The notes: generated by a model from the letters alone, not told the origin. Numbered from the stretch's first letter, positions 31,931 to 47,532 are shown. The stretch is DNA of 64,000 bases from Heliocidaris erythrogramma (GCA_025617745.1 CM046853.1:34976625-35040624), one strand, 5' to 3'. Made by a program: numbers and translations.

Positions 31931-33055
31931 GATAGTTTCACTCGTCACAGAATGATACATAGAATGTTCCTTGGGATGTCATATTACTTTGCTGGACCAA
32001 ACAAACAACAAGTGTTCCACCAGTAGATAGCACACATGTGGATCATATTATAATTCTAAGCACAGGACATCTCAGGAAGAGAAACACCAAGAGCACATTT
32101 GGAATGACAAGGATAATAAATGTGCATCATTTCAGCAAAGTCAGATTATTTTTAGTCCTCATAAATCCTACCCAGGTGTTCACTGACTATAAAAATGCAT
32201 ACACGCATGATTGTATCAAATTCAGCAAAGAAAACTACTTTTTCACAGCGCTTCATGTTAATGTGGTGGACCCTGCCATAATCTAGATTGAGGGGTACTT
32301 TTGTGACAAGATCCAAAATAACAATATCCTAAATTAGTGGCATTTGGGGATAGGCCTACACAAAATTTGTGTTATCAAAATTCAGGGAGCACTGGGGAAG
32401 CAGATCATTTTGCCTTTTGCAAGTCATTTCGAAACACCAAAAATGGGGTTCCTTGAAAATAAGCCTCCTAGAAAATGATGGGGTTTTTTACCATTTATTT
32501 TCCTTGTTTTTTATTTGAGGGGGGGGGGGGGGGGGTGAAAGGGGGTTTAACTGTTTTTAATTCTCATTTTCTGGAAAAAGGGAGTCAGTTTGAAATCCTA
32601 GAACAGTCTGTGTTACAAACAGGCAGTATTCTCAGGAGTGAACTCAGGCCTACCCCAGGCAAATCATCCTCCTTTTGATACTGCATAACCACACTTACAA
32701 ATTTCAAGAAACCGGCAGATAACTCACTGAATGATAAACCACACAGAATGACATTTTGTTAGTTTGTCTCCAAATAAAGTTCCATTCCCAGAACGGAAGA
32801 TTACCTTCAAATTACATCAGCAGAACAAATGCATGAAGATAAGATACATAGCATTTAAAATATATAACTCTAGCTATGGTAAAATTGATTCTAATGTAAT
32901 CAGATATGCATTTTCTTACTGTTATGTATTTTCCGATGCAGCATACTTTGCTAAAAAAGGACAGTAATTTTTTGTTTAAGAAATAAGTAAACAAAAGGCT
33001 TCCTTTTTGTACTGCTCTGCCAAGTCTTTTATCTGGAAATGGTCCAACTTCTGGA

Positions 33056-33744
33056 TCATAAACTATATGCCATCATCAGATAGGCTTTTGGCACCAGACC
33101 AATTTTGCTATTCTTCTCCCCAACCCACCAACTAAAGGAGTCAAACTCCTTACTGATGATATGGACCAGGTCCCCTCTTCTAAACTCCAATTCATTCTCA
33201 TCATCAGGAGTACAGTCCCACATACCCATATATATGTTCTCATAATCCTCTTCCCACGGTTCCGGTTTGGGCGGCAAGGAAGGAGCAGGTGGCAAGCTCT
33301 CTGTTTTAACGGGTAACTTATCGGCGCTCGTCCTTTTCACGGGTGCTGGCTTCTCGTCCGACGCCCTTCTCGGGGGCTCCGGTTTGGGACGTTGAGATGT
33401 CGGAATGGCCGGAAGTTGCATTTTGGGTTGAGTCGGTGTTTTCGGTACCTCGGGAAGCGCACCGTGTCGAGCCGGTGGCGGTTTGGGCGCCACTTCTGGC
33501 TCTCTGTGACCGCTAGATACATCCTCGTAAACTTCGTCAGTGTCGATGATCTCCAGCTCAGTGTCATCGTAGATTTCACCCTGGTCACCAGATGGTGGAG
33601 CTTCAGGTGTTTTCTGAATCATTGTCTTGGGATAAGTGTCCACATCATCGTATGTCTCATCAAAGTCTTCAGCTATTGGAGATGGCGGTTTGTCGTTGGT
33701 AGGTGTGCGTGCCACAGATTCTGGGATAGACTTTGTTGATAAAT
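33056..33744 (-). CDS. SKAP2: SKAP last coding exon (Pro-rich linker + SH3)
   Basis: Acceptor TTAAACAG. Begins LSTKSIPESVARTPTNDK. Proline-rich stretches (APKPPPARHG, SLPPKPEPWEEDY), then SH3 to TGA at 33058-33056. Noticeably more GC-rich than its flanks. Confidence 0.95.
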
Positions 33745-36700
33745 CTGTTTAACAGAAGAATACAGAATCAGACAGATAACTTGAAATAATGAGGCAAAAT
33801 CAAGAAATTAATATGTTATTACTGAGTAAAGGCTAAACATCACATGTCATTTAGATAATGTGACAGTCTTATGACATGTGAAATATAATGGCATCAATCC
33901 AGTTTGAAATGAGCAAAATTCAAATAACTCTGAAACGTACATGTATATACGGATGTATGACATTTGCTCCTGCGACAATTGCCATGCCATGCTAATCCTA
34001 ACCCTAAACCTAACCCTACCCCTAACCCTAATCCTAATCTTCACATTGTCCTGAACAAAAAAACAAATCATGACCTTTTACCTTCAGGGATGCCACTTAG
34101 AATTGATAAAAAACTAGGAAAAATCATATAGAATGGGCCCTTCTGTACATAAAAAGTGGTTTTCTATGGCTAAAAATATGTTGAAAAAGTAGGAATTCCT
34201 ACTTTTGTCTGAAAAGTGGCATCCCTGTACCTTTGACCTTTCGAGATAATGGACTGTGGAGCAAATGTCGCAGGAGCAAATGTCAGCGCCTCGTATATAC
34301 ACACATGAATGTGTAGGTGACCATGGAAAAAGCTTGATGATTTTATGAAATGTCTCGCCATATTTCCTTTAAAAAAATATGCCACTAACAGAAAATGTGA
34401 TAGAAAATAAACAGTATCATGAAGCTCTGTGACATATAGCTGTAATGAGACAGTGGTACAGACACACCTAGCTTCCAAGGCATTTATTCTTATTTATCTA
34501 TCTCTATCATTTTGCTAATACATTAAAGGGCAATCCAACCTTGGTAATACGATGATTTGTGTGAAAGCAGAAAAATAAGAAAAACGGGATGGGGAAAGTT
34601 TGAAAGAAATCGGACAAGGAATAAAAAAGTTACAGATGTTTGAAAAATGAGATCACTACATCTATGCGAATCTCGAATTGGCAATTTGGTGAGTCGATTG
34701 TGACATACTTGTGGACAACTCTCCCGTTTGTCGTACACAAAAATATCATTAATTTGCGGTTTTCTCCGAAACGCCTTTACCCTCGGGGCAGTACTCAACG
34801 TATTTTGGAGATAGCATATTGTTATAGGTCCTCATGAAAGAAAAGATCCTACTGAGTAATACATTTTGAAACTAGATGAATCTTCGACCGCGCGTGGTCG
34901 GAATTTATGCCTCCGCCATCACCAGATTGGAAATGTATGGCATACATGTACACTCTAAAAAGGATTGGTCCAACAAAATTACAAATCTTTTCAATTAAAA
35001 AGCGCAGGAGACAGAAAATTTATTTCATTTCATTTTCAAATAAAAAACTTACCATTGATGACTTACAATCATCAAATACACCAAGGAAATAGATATTTGA
35101 TAGCAAATAGACCACTGTCCCCTTGAAATTTCTAAAATAGGTAGGCCTAGACTCCATACATCACGAACCATTTTTATGTATATAATGACCTCTATGACCT
35201 TTGAACTTTGACCTTGAGACCCTAAAATCTCATCAGTTCATCGTTCCTCACATATGCATACATGGGCCAAGTTAGAGGTTGATCTGTCAAACAGTTCTTC
35301 AGTTATTGCGAGAACTAACCATTTTTATGTACATAATTACCTCTGTGACCTTTGACCTTGAGACCCCAAAATCTAATCAGTTCATCGTCCCTCCCATATG
35401 AATACATGGGCCAACTTAGAAGCTGATCCGCCAAACGGTTCCTAAGTTATCACAAGAACGATCCATTTTTATGTATATAATGACCTCTATGACATTTGAA
35501 CTTTGATCTTGAGACCGTAAAATATAATCAGTTCATCGTCCCTCACATATGCATACATGGGCTAAGTTAAAAGCTGATCCGTCAAACAGTTCTGAAGTTA
35601 TTGCGAGAACGAACCATGTTTATGTACATAATGACCTCTGTGACCTTTGACCTTGAGACCCCAAAATCTAATCAGTTCATCGTCCCTCCCATATGAATAC
35701 ATGGGCCAAGTTAGCAGCTGATCTGCCAAACGGTTCCCAAGTTATCACAAGAACGAAAAGGGGGACGGACGGACGGACGGACGGACGACCCAAAAACATA
35801 ATGCCTCCGGCACCATCACCTACGGTGGGCGGAGGCATAAAAAGTAACATTTTAGTCATTTTGTGTGTTGGAGCGAACAGGGAGTTGTCCGCAACTACAT
35901 CACAGTGACATTACCTATCTGGCCAATTTGAAATTCCCATATGTATAGTGATTACAACTTTCAAAAATTCATAACTTTCTTATTGCTCGTCCGATTTCGT
36001 TCAAACTTTCACCAATCTGCTTCTCCGATTTTTCGTCTTTCTTTCAGAGCAACTTGTCATTAAGGTTGGAATTTCCCTTTAATATCTTAATTCTTCCATC
36101 TTCACATATTCTTTCATAGATCTACCCACCGACTGCAGGAACAACAGTGCTGGCCGAAGCTATAGCATCAATCCAGGCTTTCATTTCCTCTGTGCTTGAT
36201 GCTATGAACTGAACACACAAAAGAGAGAAAGAAAAAAAAAAGAGATAATCAGGTTGTTTAACACTTTAACCCTAATTGACCACATTTTGTGGTTTGGCTC
36301 ACTAACTTGATTCTGAGCTCTAAAAATTATACCAGACAAATGAGCAGAAAGAGCAAAAAAATGTGCACACACTATGTCAATTTTTGTTCCATGATCATAT
36401 TGCATTTGATACCAGGAATTTTGTAAACAAAGTTAAACCAATTAAATTGGCAACACATTGAAATTTTAAAAAATCATTGTTTTTTTTTAATCAAAATTGG
36501 CAATTTTTTCAACTTTTCAACAAATTTCCTTACCATATATATTGTTTTCAAAGACATTTACACTTTATTAGAACCATGTAGCACTAAAAGAAAAATATTA
36601 TTGCTGCCAATTTGAAGAACAGAATGTGATCAATTTAGCCCTTTAATAATTCCTGTCCTGAAAAGGTTAAGGGGAGGTTCAGTTCCGGGACAGGTGAAAA

Positions 36701-39700
36701 TAGTTTGGAAGAACATCATAGTGCAAATGTCCCCTGAAAAAGGACTGCTCTTCAAATGCCCTCATATTTGAAATATCAGGGCAGAACATCCATGCCACAT
36801 CATGTGCCTGTAGTCCCATATACCCCTTTCTGTGTGCAGTGCATGTGCTTTTCAGCGCGAGATTGGGTCAATTTCTTATCATTTTGACTATTCCAAAACC
36901 TCACAGCATAGACCAATTCTGATGAAGACATGATCAACCTTTTCCAATTGCTTTAATTAAGACAGTTTCTTCCACAATGTAATCACATGACCAGTACTCA
37001 ATGTTATCTTTAACACCGTGAGAGAAACACTAGTGCACTATGAGGGGGGAAAACCCTGATTTTTTTTAACAATCTGCTAACACCATGACAGAAATACTAA
37101 AGCACTATGAGGGGAAACCCCAGATGTTATTTTTTTACATTCTATTTTGGAAGGGAATACCGTAACTGGAAAATCTGACAAAACTTTCATGACAGAAAGA
37201 ACTTCCTGGTGAAAAGTAAATATATAAACATTTTATTGGTATTGAATTATCTCATTGGCCATAAATGACACACAATCCTTTTCAATTGAACATAAGAACA
37301 TAATTATAATTATAAAATGGAATATAACAAAAGTTACCTCAGATGATCTCTACCACTTTTGCAGTAAACATACCATCAGAAATCAACTTAAATGAATACA
37401 TTCTTTTTTTGTCAAAGCAGCTGATAAACTACTGTAAACGCAGTTATTTTTGCGCGATAAAATTTTCGCGCTGAGTGACCCCAAAACATATTCGCGGGTT
37501 CTTAAATTCGCGCTGCAGAATTAAACCTTGTATATACCATTTATTAATTTACACACACGCAGTCTATTCAAATGCATACGGCATGCGCAACTACACACAC
37601 GCGCTCAAAAATGAATTGGACACACGGCACACACATATATCAATGTGCTGAAGCGTGCAATTCCACCCTCGCAGGAAATCAGGCTAATATTTTTTTGCGA
37701 GTTCTAGAATTCGCGCCCGCCGAAAATAGCGCAAAATCCGCGAAAATTAATGTACCGCGAATATTTCTGCATTTACAGTATTTTGATCTATGTGTTCTAC
37801 ATGTAAATCAATATAGCAATCACTATTGCTGGAAGGGAACCCTTAAGAATTAAACATATTCCTAGCTGAACTACAAAATGGTCAAACACTGACATATCGC
37901 AAGGGCGGATCCAGTATTCTCTGGCCAGGGGGGAGGGGAGGCACAAGTCAGAAAATTCTCTCTCTCTAAAAAACAAAAAAAACGGACGTAAGACTTTTGG
38001 GGCGCTTTCTGCATCCGAAATTCTTTGACAAGCAGAAGAAAAATTTTAAAGAGTAGAAGACTTTTAGGGGCTTCAGTGGGGGGGGGGGGGCACGTTTTCT
38101 TTTTGTACTTTTTGTGTCCTTACAATATGCCACAGGGGATCTGCCTTTGTCTCGGTTTTAAATCAGTAAAAATGTTTTTACTATTGGTGAGCCTAACACA
38201 ACATACTTGATACGATCTCTTTGCTGGGCAGACAACCTCAAAGATAAAGTCCTTCTTCTTGTGTTTCTTATCAAAGTCTGGGTTCGGCCTGGCCTCATAG
38301 CCATTCAGTACAATCACATTCTTCTGCTGTTTGTCACCAGGTCCCTTGAAGTAGTAGAAGACGTTCTCTTTGATGACACAATAACGGCGCTGCCACTGTG
38401 AAATTCCTATTTGCCCCTCTAAAGGGATACATTCATTGGGTAAAAAAAAAAAAATTATATCAATAACATGCTTTGAATTACAATGTAAATATGTAGAATA
38501 ACCCATGGCCCCTGCATAAAGAGTTTCAATTTAATGCACAAAAAACTCATTGAACTCAGAATCATGAATTAAAAACTTGCATGGATTCTCAGAGTTGCGT
38601 TAAATTTAAACCCGGTGTTAGACAACGCAATAGAGGGCTTTTAAAGAATCAAGGGAGTTTGGTAATTTTAAATATAACATGTGTACCCGACAAAAATAGT
38701 TAAATTTAGCCACTAAGCTAATTATAGAGAACAGGCTGTCCAACTGTTTAGATTTTATGGAGGAACATATACAAACATGCATTAGCTCATGTGTCATTTG
38801 TGCCATTTCTTTTTTCTTTTTAATGGCACAAGGCCAAGCCTTTACCTTAAACTTTCTCATGGTTCCCCAAGTAATATCATGCTCTGATTATGATCCTTTC
38901 ATAGGGTAATCTTTAAAAGTATATGACCGAATACTGTAATGAGGCATTCTGGGTAGCTTCTAAGGATATTATTAGTATGTCATTATAAAGTTATTATTAT
39001 TCCCAAGTACATGATACATTATTCACAATCCATAAGGTTCTGTACAGAATAACCACTGAAGTATTCTACCAGATGAAAAGCAAGGACATTGATATTGATA
39101 GCTTTCAATATATCACAAAAATGATCGCAAAACGAACAGGGCAAAGGGCGATTTTTTTTCTCTGATAGGGTTAATTTTAAAATAACACCTCAGGCCTCCA
39201 TAGGGAATGTTGAAAACTGTTCCCAAATTATAATATACTTTATAGAAATTTCCATTGAAAAGAGGATCAAGGGTAGGAAAAAATAAGAAGGAAATCATCA
39301 AAAGTTTGAAATACCTTTCCTCCTTTTCTCCATGAAACCTTCCTTTAAGGGCTTTGTTAGATCAGTAGCAGCTATTGGACTGATCTTCATATCACCTGTA
39401 ATAAAATATATCAATCATGAAGTATATGAAGACCTTATCTAACCCATTATTGAAGCATGAAATGTTTAAAAAAGTGGGAACTATAGGCCTATATATAGAA
39501 TGCTTGAATTTAATATGCTGCAAATCAGTAGGCTAAAACATTGAGTGCTTCTGCCGAGACATTAAAATAGAAACTTTCCATTTTCTATTACACACTTTAC
39601 AATATGAACAATTAGAAAATATAGCTTTCCCTATTACAGCTATTGAGGATACAACAATGAATGGGAAAGTTTGGATTGCTTTATATATAGTGAATGCAGA

Positions 39701-42700
39701 ATTTCTTTTGGTGTATATTCTAGAATTCAGAAATTTAACAAATTATAATAAAAAATAATGAGGTGAATATAGCCTCTTGGGAGACTCAACTATAGTCAGA
39801 TTTTAACACTAGATTGCACAGAATGATCAGTTCACCCACAAGCTATGAGACCCAAAGCATGGCAAAATTTGTTTTTAGATGATCACCTTTAATTCATTTT
39901 ACTTATCAGTTTAAATAATACTGACAGCAAGCAAAGGATATAGTTTGAAATGGGCATACATTGTGTCGGGGTCCACCCGCTATTCATAAGGACCGCTATT
40001 CATGATAGAAAACCGTCATTCATTTAACACATGTTATGAATAGCGGTCCTTATGAATGGAGGTCCTTATGAATAGCGAGGTAATTTGTCCATGGTTTGTT
40101 GGCTATTTTACCGCTATTCATGTAGTCATGGATATCCGTTATGGATAGCGGTACTTATGAATAAGTAGTCCTTATGAATAGCGGTCTTATGACTAGCGAG
40201 GATACCCCACTGTGTCTATTATGCATGTACATGTATATACCGGTATACATGTACATGTAAACAGTATCTAAACCCTTCAGTGCAACCCCTTTATGAGTAC
40301 ATATATTTATTGTAAACAAACATTACAAATTAATGTGGTAGTTTGCATTTATTTCTTTGTTTTAGAATAAAAATGGCATAGAATATCTTCTACATGTAAA
40401 CATACATCTCATTGCAAGTACATGTACATGTACTTGCTTTTGCTTCACAAATGAAGTCTAAACTATTAAATAATAGGGTGGTGATTGCTGCAAAAGACTA
40501 GGAAAGGGGTTCAATCAACCCTTAGCACGTACAGAGTTTTCTTATGGTAAAAAGTAATCATTGTTCTCTCCTCAAACTGGCAACATTTATTTTTATTTTC
40601 TACTCCTACATATTTAAACATAAAATTAAAATGTCTATTTAAATGAACAATTGTGAATGAAAATCATATTAAAATTTACGATTTGCAAATTTGTACACAA
40701 AAAAGTGATTAAATAACTTACACAACGTTGCCAATTTAGAGACTTAGTGATTAGTTACTATTAAATTACTCTTATTCATGAATGGCACAACATACTGCAT
40801 CGGAAATAGACTCAAAAATTTCTGTGATTTTTGCTCTTTATGCTCATGAATATTGTGTAATTCTCAGCATACTGGATCAAAAGATAATGCAAAAGCTTTG
40901 GGTTAATCCTTTCATGACGGGCTAAACTGATCACATTTTGTTCTTCAGATTGGCAACAAAAATATTTTTCTTTTTTCTTTGAAAACAACAAACATGGTTA
41001 GGAACTTTGTCGAAAAGTTGCAAAAATTGCCAATTTTGACAAAAAAACAATGATTTTGAAACTCTTCAATATGTTGCCAATTTAAGGATTTTAAGGCTTT
41101 GACAGGCTTTGAAAATTCTGGGTATCAAACGCAATATGGTCATGCAACAAAAATGGACATCGTATGTGCAGAAATATTTGCTATTTCTACTTATGCATCT
41201 GGTATATATATTAGGACATCTCAATGTGTGTGCATGTGTGTAATTGGGTTTTTACAGACGTGTATCAATCAGATATGATTATTTACGACCTTTAACGTCA
41301 CCATCCGAAAGACGTGTCAAACATTACAAAGCTTTAAAACAAAAGTGAAAACCTATTTGTTTAAACAGTGACTTAATATCATCATTTATGGTCATTCCAT
41401 TAGAATAGCATCTAGGAGCTCTTGCAGCGCAGTAGAATATCTGCGCTCTATAAATGATTTATTATTATTATTATTATATTTTTTAGAGCTCTGGATCAAA
41501 AGTTATTAAACCCAACCACAAATGTGGTCAATCGTCTCGAAAGGGTTAAATAAACTGTTCTTACTGTATGGTTCCCCATTTTCATCCTTCTCTGATGCTT
41601 GGGGTAGTTCTGGTTCCTCCAGCGTATCATGGTCTGAACCCTGTGACATGATGTTCTTATTGGGAGAGTCTGGGATGGCCGTATCCTCGTACAGCTCGCC
41701 ATCCTCCTCAACTGGAGGTGCGTTGTGGGAATCTTCTATCTCAACATCAGCGTATTCCTCTGTTTAAGAAAATTTTTAAGAAGATCATGCATGTACAGAT
41801 ATATTTAAACAGAATTGAGTGCTAACATAATATACTTACAGCTCGTGAATTTATACCAAAAAGTGAAATACATAGTTGACAAGATTGCAAAGATTGAAAA
41901 GAGCCATGTAAAGTACATGTATATATTGTAGATGATTCCTGGAATGCTTTCAGAACCTTTAGGCAGCTGGGCTACAGCCAGGGTAATAGTAATGCTTTGC
42001 AAGCTCCTTCAGCATTCATTAATATCAATCTGGAGATCAATTTTGAGATTTTGATCACAAATCTCTCTAAATGACCAGGTGACATTTTTAACCAGTTCTA
42101 AATATTATTAGTTCAGGGGCCTGTAACATAAGGAGATAAATCAATCTTACGATTGATATCAATCGTAAGTCTATGGCAAACCATGTACTGAGGAGTTACA
42201 ATTGATCGTCAGATTCATTGTATCTCTTTATGTTACAGGCCCCTGGTACCGTAAAACAGGGTGAATAGAACAAAAATTGGAAGGGTGTTTTGACATAGTT
42301 TTTTTATCTCCAAAGCTGATGCTGACCATTTTTTATTTCTTTAATTCATTATAAATAATATAATGAAAAGTGTCTGAATATTTTGTCAGGAAGCTTTTCA
42401 GGAGGTTTTTGTTCCTATTCCCGCAGTTGTTCCTATTCACCCAATTTTTATACAGTACATAAATTATGTATGGATCTTTCTGTGGGAATATTTAATAACC
42501 GAGTAAGAAGTCTGCTAAAAATGCTTACTATTTAGATCTTTTGCATCATATTTCTAAAAGCATATACAGAATTTACAAACAAAGCCCTTCCTACTTGTAT
42601 TCATATATGAACTAGGATGCATCATATGAAAGTCATTACACACCGAAAGGAAGAGAATGCAGAAAGTTGGCAGAAACTTACCTTGTTCCGTTGGCAGGAT

Positions 42701-43039
42701 CTTGTCCACTTTGCCAATGACAGAGGTGATCTGTTGGCATAAGTCATCACGTTTGGAGCCGACATCTTTCTTCAGTTTCTCCTTCTTCAATGTGATTGAC
42801 AAAAAGTCATTCACCTCTATATAACATGGAGAAAAAAACCAAAGCAAACATAAATTGCGATCACAATTTTACACAAATGTAATACAATACAGGCCACTCT
42901 GAAAAATGCAACGGAAATGTTTCTGGAAAGTATTTGTCATGTTCAGCCAACATTACAAGGTAAAGACAATTACAAAGAATGTGAATGTTTGTCATTCTCT
43001 CTTTGTCCGTCTCTCTTTCTCTCTCTCTCTTTTTCTCTT

Positions 43040-43076
<37 letters not shown>

Positions 43077-46000
43077 TTTGTTTTAGGGAAGTTGGATGGG
43101 GTATTTAATAAAATTATGCACATATTCATTAAAACTTTCTAATATTGGAATCTGAATAAAAATCACTCTCCTTTGCTGCCTGTAACTCATGAAATTACCC
43201 AGGAAATTTAAGGTGACAGAGAGCCCAATTGGTGAAACCATTCTATTAGTTCTTATTTGCAAGTGAAAGTAACCAACATGTGTTCAATTATGCATCCTGG
43301 AATACTTTTTCTATGGCAAATTGAAAACCTGACACGACAATGGCACTTAAAGGGGAAGTTACTATTTAAAAATATAAGGAACATTGATAATATAAAGTTA
43401 AAGTTTACCAATCACTTAAAAATAATTTGTGAACCGCTAGAATGTATAAAATCAACTTCAAAACACTTAACCTGGCCTTCATTGGGTTAACAGTTACAGA
43501 GTAAGAAGAAAATAAAGGAAAACATAAAACCTCCTCGCTCGGAACTGAACTCAGAGTTTGGTTCCGCTCGGGCACTTATTCTATGCGAGCGCATATGGGT
43601 CCGTCAACTAAGCTCCTCACAAGTCGCTGTAATGTTTATTGGGAGCATATTTCGACTTGCAATATCTCTTTATACAATCAATATTTGAAGATCATATTTT
43701 TAATATAGTACAGCGACATTGAACCCCGAACATACAGAGGAAAATATTTTTTTGGTGACTGGTAAAAGAGTCATAAATACCATTTCATCAGAAATTCATC
43801 GAATATTTACTCATACCTCTGACCTAGGCAGATAATTGCAAACATGTTATTACAATATCCAGATCTATTCATTCATCAGATCAAAAAGCGAGATATTTTT
43901 GAAAATTTAGATTCGATTACCCAGAAATCATACAGTTGATCATTCGTGCCTATATTGCTCATTTTTCAGTATAGTCATCCACCTGTTTCTTTCATTTTTC
44001 TGCTTTTGTCATAATCAACTCGATATCAGGGTTGGCTATTCTTTCGTTTTAGATACATACATGTAACAAACAGGGGGAACTACATGTATATTGCTTAATT
44101 TCAAACTACCTCCCCATAAAAAGACTTGTATCTTTAGCATGACAAAATACATGTACAATATATAGTACATTATTCTTTTGTATCAATGTTGGATATATGG
44201 AGTCAAAGTCATAAGAATGTTGGATATATATTACAAAAATAAATCAGAAGACAACATCCTGACTCAAAGTAAACAAAAATTCTATAAATGGACACATCTA
44301 TACCTCGGGAAATTGCGAAGATACTTGATTACATAACCATGTATTGTGGATTTCAGAATAAGATCTATTTCATGATACTTGCTTACTACACTAATATCTA
44401 ATCTTAGACTTCCTCTCTTCAGAATGACTCAAGATTTTCTGTACAAAATGGACTGTTCGCGGCCTGGTGCAAAAGATCACATGCTTGATCTGGATAAAAG
44501 AGGTCGGAAAGAAAGAATACGTAAGATTCCAATGGGTTACACAAAATTTCACATCAACGTGAGCTGAGTGTAGCCTATTTTTATCAGTCTCCATCATTAT
44601 AAGAAACAGCTGTGTGTGTGGGTGTGTGGGTGTGTGGGTGTGTGGGTGTGTGGGTGTCAAGGTAGTCTAGATTCATGTGCGTGTAGTTTAAAACGTACGT
44701 CAATAGTGAGTGAAAAGGGTTTGTTCCTAGACCCCCCCCTCATTTTTTTTTTCATTCAAGACGACAGCATAAGATAAATAATATGAATGCCTAATTGAAA
44801 ATAAGAGAAAAATATAGATATACATGGGTATCAAAACAAAATGTGTGAGAAAAAAAATTAAAAGTTATGATTTTTGTTAAAGATATGAAGATTACTACAT
44901 GGAGAGAAAGAAATAAGCAACAAAATCATGAGGCTATTATCATAATTATGATGTCATTTCCTCAATATCCAGTTTTCACCAATATTTGGAAACCTATTTT
45001 CCCTGCAAGAAAAAAGATTTCCTTCCTCATACCCTTGCCCAAGTTACATTCATTTGATGAATACTTTGACAGATTTGCAATCTCACTATTTCAAAAATAT
45101 ACCTTTTCTGGGGGAGGGGGGGGGGGGGTCTAATTTCATTTAAAAAAAATCATATTACCATAGACAGAACTTGGGCAAAGGCATAAAGAAAGTTTTGTTT
45201 ATAAAACAAATTCTCAGAAGGGAAGCAAACTGGAAAATGAAGGATATAGAAAGATTTTCTGCAAATTATACTACTTAGCTTGCCTTGAACCATATTCAAG
45301 CCATATATACATGTACCGGTATGTAAGTATTCATCTGCCTGGCTGGAAAAATGTATCCATTGGCACAGGATTTGTGCTTCTTGGCTCAAATGAAGCAGTC
45401 CTTGAAATTTGAAATTATATCTACTCTGTCATCATTTGCCACCTTTTCCTTACAACACACACACACACACACACACAAAGAGAGGATATTTTTATAATCT
45501 TTTGTACTAAAGTGAATATCTTCAGATATTGTGCCAAAAGAACACCTTTGAAAAAGTACCGTACTAGGATTTAATTTCTTCTTTAAGGAAATTGAAATTT
45601 ATGTCCCAATTTTCCTTTTTATGATCAGCATCTGCTCAAGAACAGAGTTCATACCTGCAAACTAATCATAACTTATATAAATTCATTTAAAATGGTAGTT
45701 TGGCTTTCAAATCTCGCCATTAAAGAGAAATCCAACCCTAATGGCAAGTTGCTCTGAATGAAAGAGGACAAATCAGAGAATCAGATTGGTGAAAGTTTGA
45801 ACGAAATCGGACAAACAATATGAAAGTTATGACATTTTTGAAAGTTGTAATCACTATCAATATGGGAATTTCAAATTGGCCGACTAGGTAACATCACTGT
45901 GATGTAGTTGCGGACAACTCTCCCATTCGCTCCAACACACAAAATCACTAAAATACATTACTCAGTAGGATTTTTCTCTTTCATGAGGACCTATAACAAT

Positions 46001-47497
46001 ATGTGATCTCCAATATATTTTGAGTACTGCCCCGAGGGTAAAGGCGCTTCGGAGAAAACCGCACATCAATGATATTTTTGTGTACGACAAACAGGAGAGT
46101 TGTCCACAAGTATGTCACAATCGACTCACCAAATTGCCAATTTGAGATTCACATAGATGTAGCGATCTCATTTTTCAAACATTCATAACTTTCTTATACC
46201 TTGTCCGAATTCTCTCAAACTTTCACGATCCTGTTTTTCTTATTTTTCTGCTTTCACACAGATCAACTCATCACCAAGGTTGGATTGCCCTTTAAAATAA
46301 TCCTCTTGGCTTAAATTCATTTCAGAATAAAAATCACCCCCAAAATAATAATTCAGCCTTCAAGTATACCTACAATATTTTATAAAGTATTTTAAGCCAA
46401 TTGATAACAAGATAATATACATGTATGTTCCTGAATAATGATTTGGCATGGCAGACCCCAACATAGGGACACAGTGTGTATAAGACTAGTGAACAATCCC
46501 ACCTGAAATATTTGACACCAGGATGTAAATGCTTCACAGGAAGAAAATTATAAAGGAAGGAAACCATTTCAAAGAGCTTCAAATTTCCTAATGGAAGCCT
46601 CAATGTAGTTTCTATTCAGGATACATGTAGGCTATATAGAAAAGATGGCACACTGATTTCTATAATTCCACTATAAAAGATTAAAGATGTATAATTTTAA
46701 GGAAAGTGATAGTATAATACACCAATATATAATTCCGTTTCTTCTGTCAAACATGGATTTCTTGGAAATCATTACATTAAGAAAATAGAAATTATATCAA
46801 ATCTATATCACACATGCTATAAAACTGATTTTGCAGGAAGATTACTCTTTTGCAATAATCATATATTTATTTTATTCTTATTTATTTATTTTTAAATTTA
46901 TATTAGAAAACATAACATTGAGCCACTAGCCTACAATAAAGGTCTACAACTTAGTGCTAGGTTGATAATACAAGAGGCACATCATCATATTAATTATACA
47001 ACACATGGCTAGATGTATCTTTCCATGCAATTTGGGATCAGTACATATAAGGGATTGATACATATCAAATTACCACTTCTGACTTTACTGGGTTACTAGT
47101 TTAGTCTCGTTTTTGGTCAAACTTGAAAATTGTTTTTTAATAAAATACTTGTATAGTTAATATTTAATGAGGAACTTTGATAAAGATAATATTTGTATTT
47201 TGAAGTAAAAACCAAGCTACATATACAAGACCCAAAGGCCTTAAAGGGATTCGGTAACTTTGTGAAGGCTTGATTTAATAAATTGTTGAATTTTTATATC
47301 TGTCTTGTATAATGATGTTCAGAAGGATAAATAAATAGCCAAGCATAGAAAGGTTTTCAAATATATAATGCTATTATTAAGATATCTATGACTAAATACT
47401 CCCATTTACGAAAGCATGTATGGCCATACGCTTTAGTCTAACACTGAGTCTATGGGGGAAAATGAGTCTGGCATTTCCGGTCACTTGCATAAGTGCT

Positions 47498-47532
<35 letters not shown>

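Noticed and set aside
33337..33739. Other open frames over the SKAP last exon
   Set aside because: Shadows of the GC-rich coding exon on the other strand or frame.
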